Below, piece after piece: positions 63,874 to 64,000 of a DNA stretch of 64,000 bases. The stretch's first letter is position 1. Each line of letters begins with the position of its first letter. The notes below the pieces were generated by a model, which was not told the origin of the DNA, made no database searches, and worked only from the letters and a program-made list of their open reading frames with translations. The translations under genes were made by a program, and so were the position numbers. This stretch comes from Chalciporus piperatus (lineage: Eukaryota > Basidiomycota > Agaricomycetes > Boletales > Boletaceae), in contig JBBPTG010000019.1 in assembly GCA_038093975.1 (NCBI GenBank), positions 214,188 to 278,187 on the forward strand, read 5' to 3'.

Positions 63874-64000
63874 CTACATATCTGTGCTCGTCTCGTTACA
63901 TATCTGTGCTCGTCTCGTTACATATCTGTGCTCGTCGTCGTTACATATCTGTGCTCGTTGTCGTCGTTACATATTCGTGCTCGTTGTAGTTCGTCGTAGT
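63874..64000 (+). repeat. Minisatellite, 22-28 bp unit TTACATATCTGTGCTCGTCTCG
   Basis: Five tandem units downstream of the 62 kb gene, growing in length by CGT/TCGTCG additions and running to the right edge. Confidence 0.9.

Overview
The window looks like repeat-dense, gene-poor DNA from a filamentous fungus, most likely an Agaricomycete (Basidiomycota). Three observations support this. The spliced genes carry 32-58 bp GTAAG..AG introns, some with a CTAAC branch site. The transposons are chromodomain Ty3/gypsy, Ty1/copia, Plavaka and hAT-like types. There is also a FunK1-type protein kinase. This is read from sequence alone; no database was searched. Local labels are used: Gyp-A to Gyp-E (Ty3/gypsy families), Cop-1 (Ty1/copia), MITE-T (TA-flanked repeat-rich element).

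Layout. 1-3.4 kb: Gyp-A pol fragment running off the left edge. 3.4-6.3 kb (minus): 5' half of Gyp-B (LTR, gag, protease, start of RT). 6.4-14.2 kb: an unusual non-retroelement gene island between two inward-pointing MITE-T ends. It holds a PIF1-type helicase cut exactly in its Walker A motif, a spliced Cys-rich-tailed gene, an F-box/nucleotidyltransferase-fold gene and another spliced unknown gene. 14.2-17.6 kb: satellites, including six ~145 bp units each carrying a perfect GC hairpin, and an intact MITE-T. 17.6-18.9 kb: 5' end of Gyp-E (minus). 18.9-23.9 kb: the missing 3' half of Gyp-B (plus strand) with a third ORF split by a hAT MITE with an 8 bp target duplication. 24.2-26.8 kb: deletion derivative of Gyp-C. 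27-29.3 kb: debris, including a solo LTR, a RecQ-like helicase fragment and a tRNA-like sequence.

30-39.5 kb is the most gene-like stretch: a four-exon Plavaka transposase (minus, one frameshift), a FunK1-like kinase (minus, one frameshift), and, divergent from it, an apparently intact eight-exon gene ending in a TET/JBP-like 2-oxoglutarate/Fe(II) oxygenase domain.

39.8-49.6 kb is a nest: intact, young Gyp-C (LTRs ~99% identical) abuts a Gyp-B-family LTR, which lies in the gag of an older Gyp-C copy, which lies in a Gyp-B-family pol fragment. 50.6-62 kb is a second nest: Cop-1 is split by Gyp-D (target duplication GTCGC on both sides), and Gyp-D itself contains a solo LTR (duplication CCACC) and a MITE-T (TA duplication). 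Gyp-D has an extra two-helix membrane-protein ORF downstream of pol. 62.2-63.8 kb: a three-exon gene resembling the fungal Myb/SANT-like, coiled-coil proteins, followed by a minisatellite.

Overall the window records successive rounds of insertion, solo-LTR formation, microhomology deletion and probable inversion. Only the oxygenase-like gene, the 62 kb gene, the F-box/nucleotidyltransferase gene, the Cys-rich gene and Gyp-C appear to have intact coding sequence.
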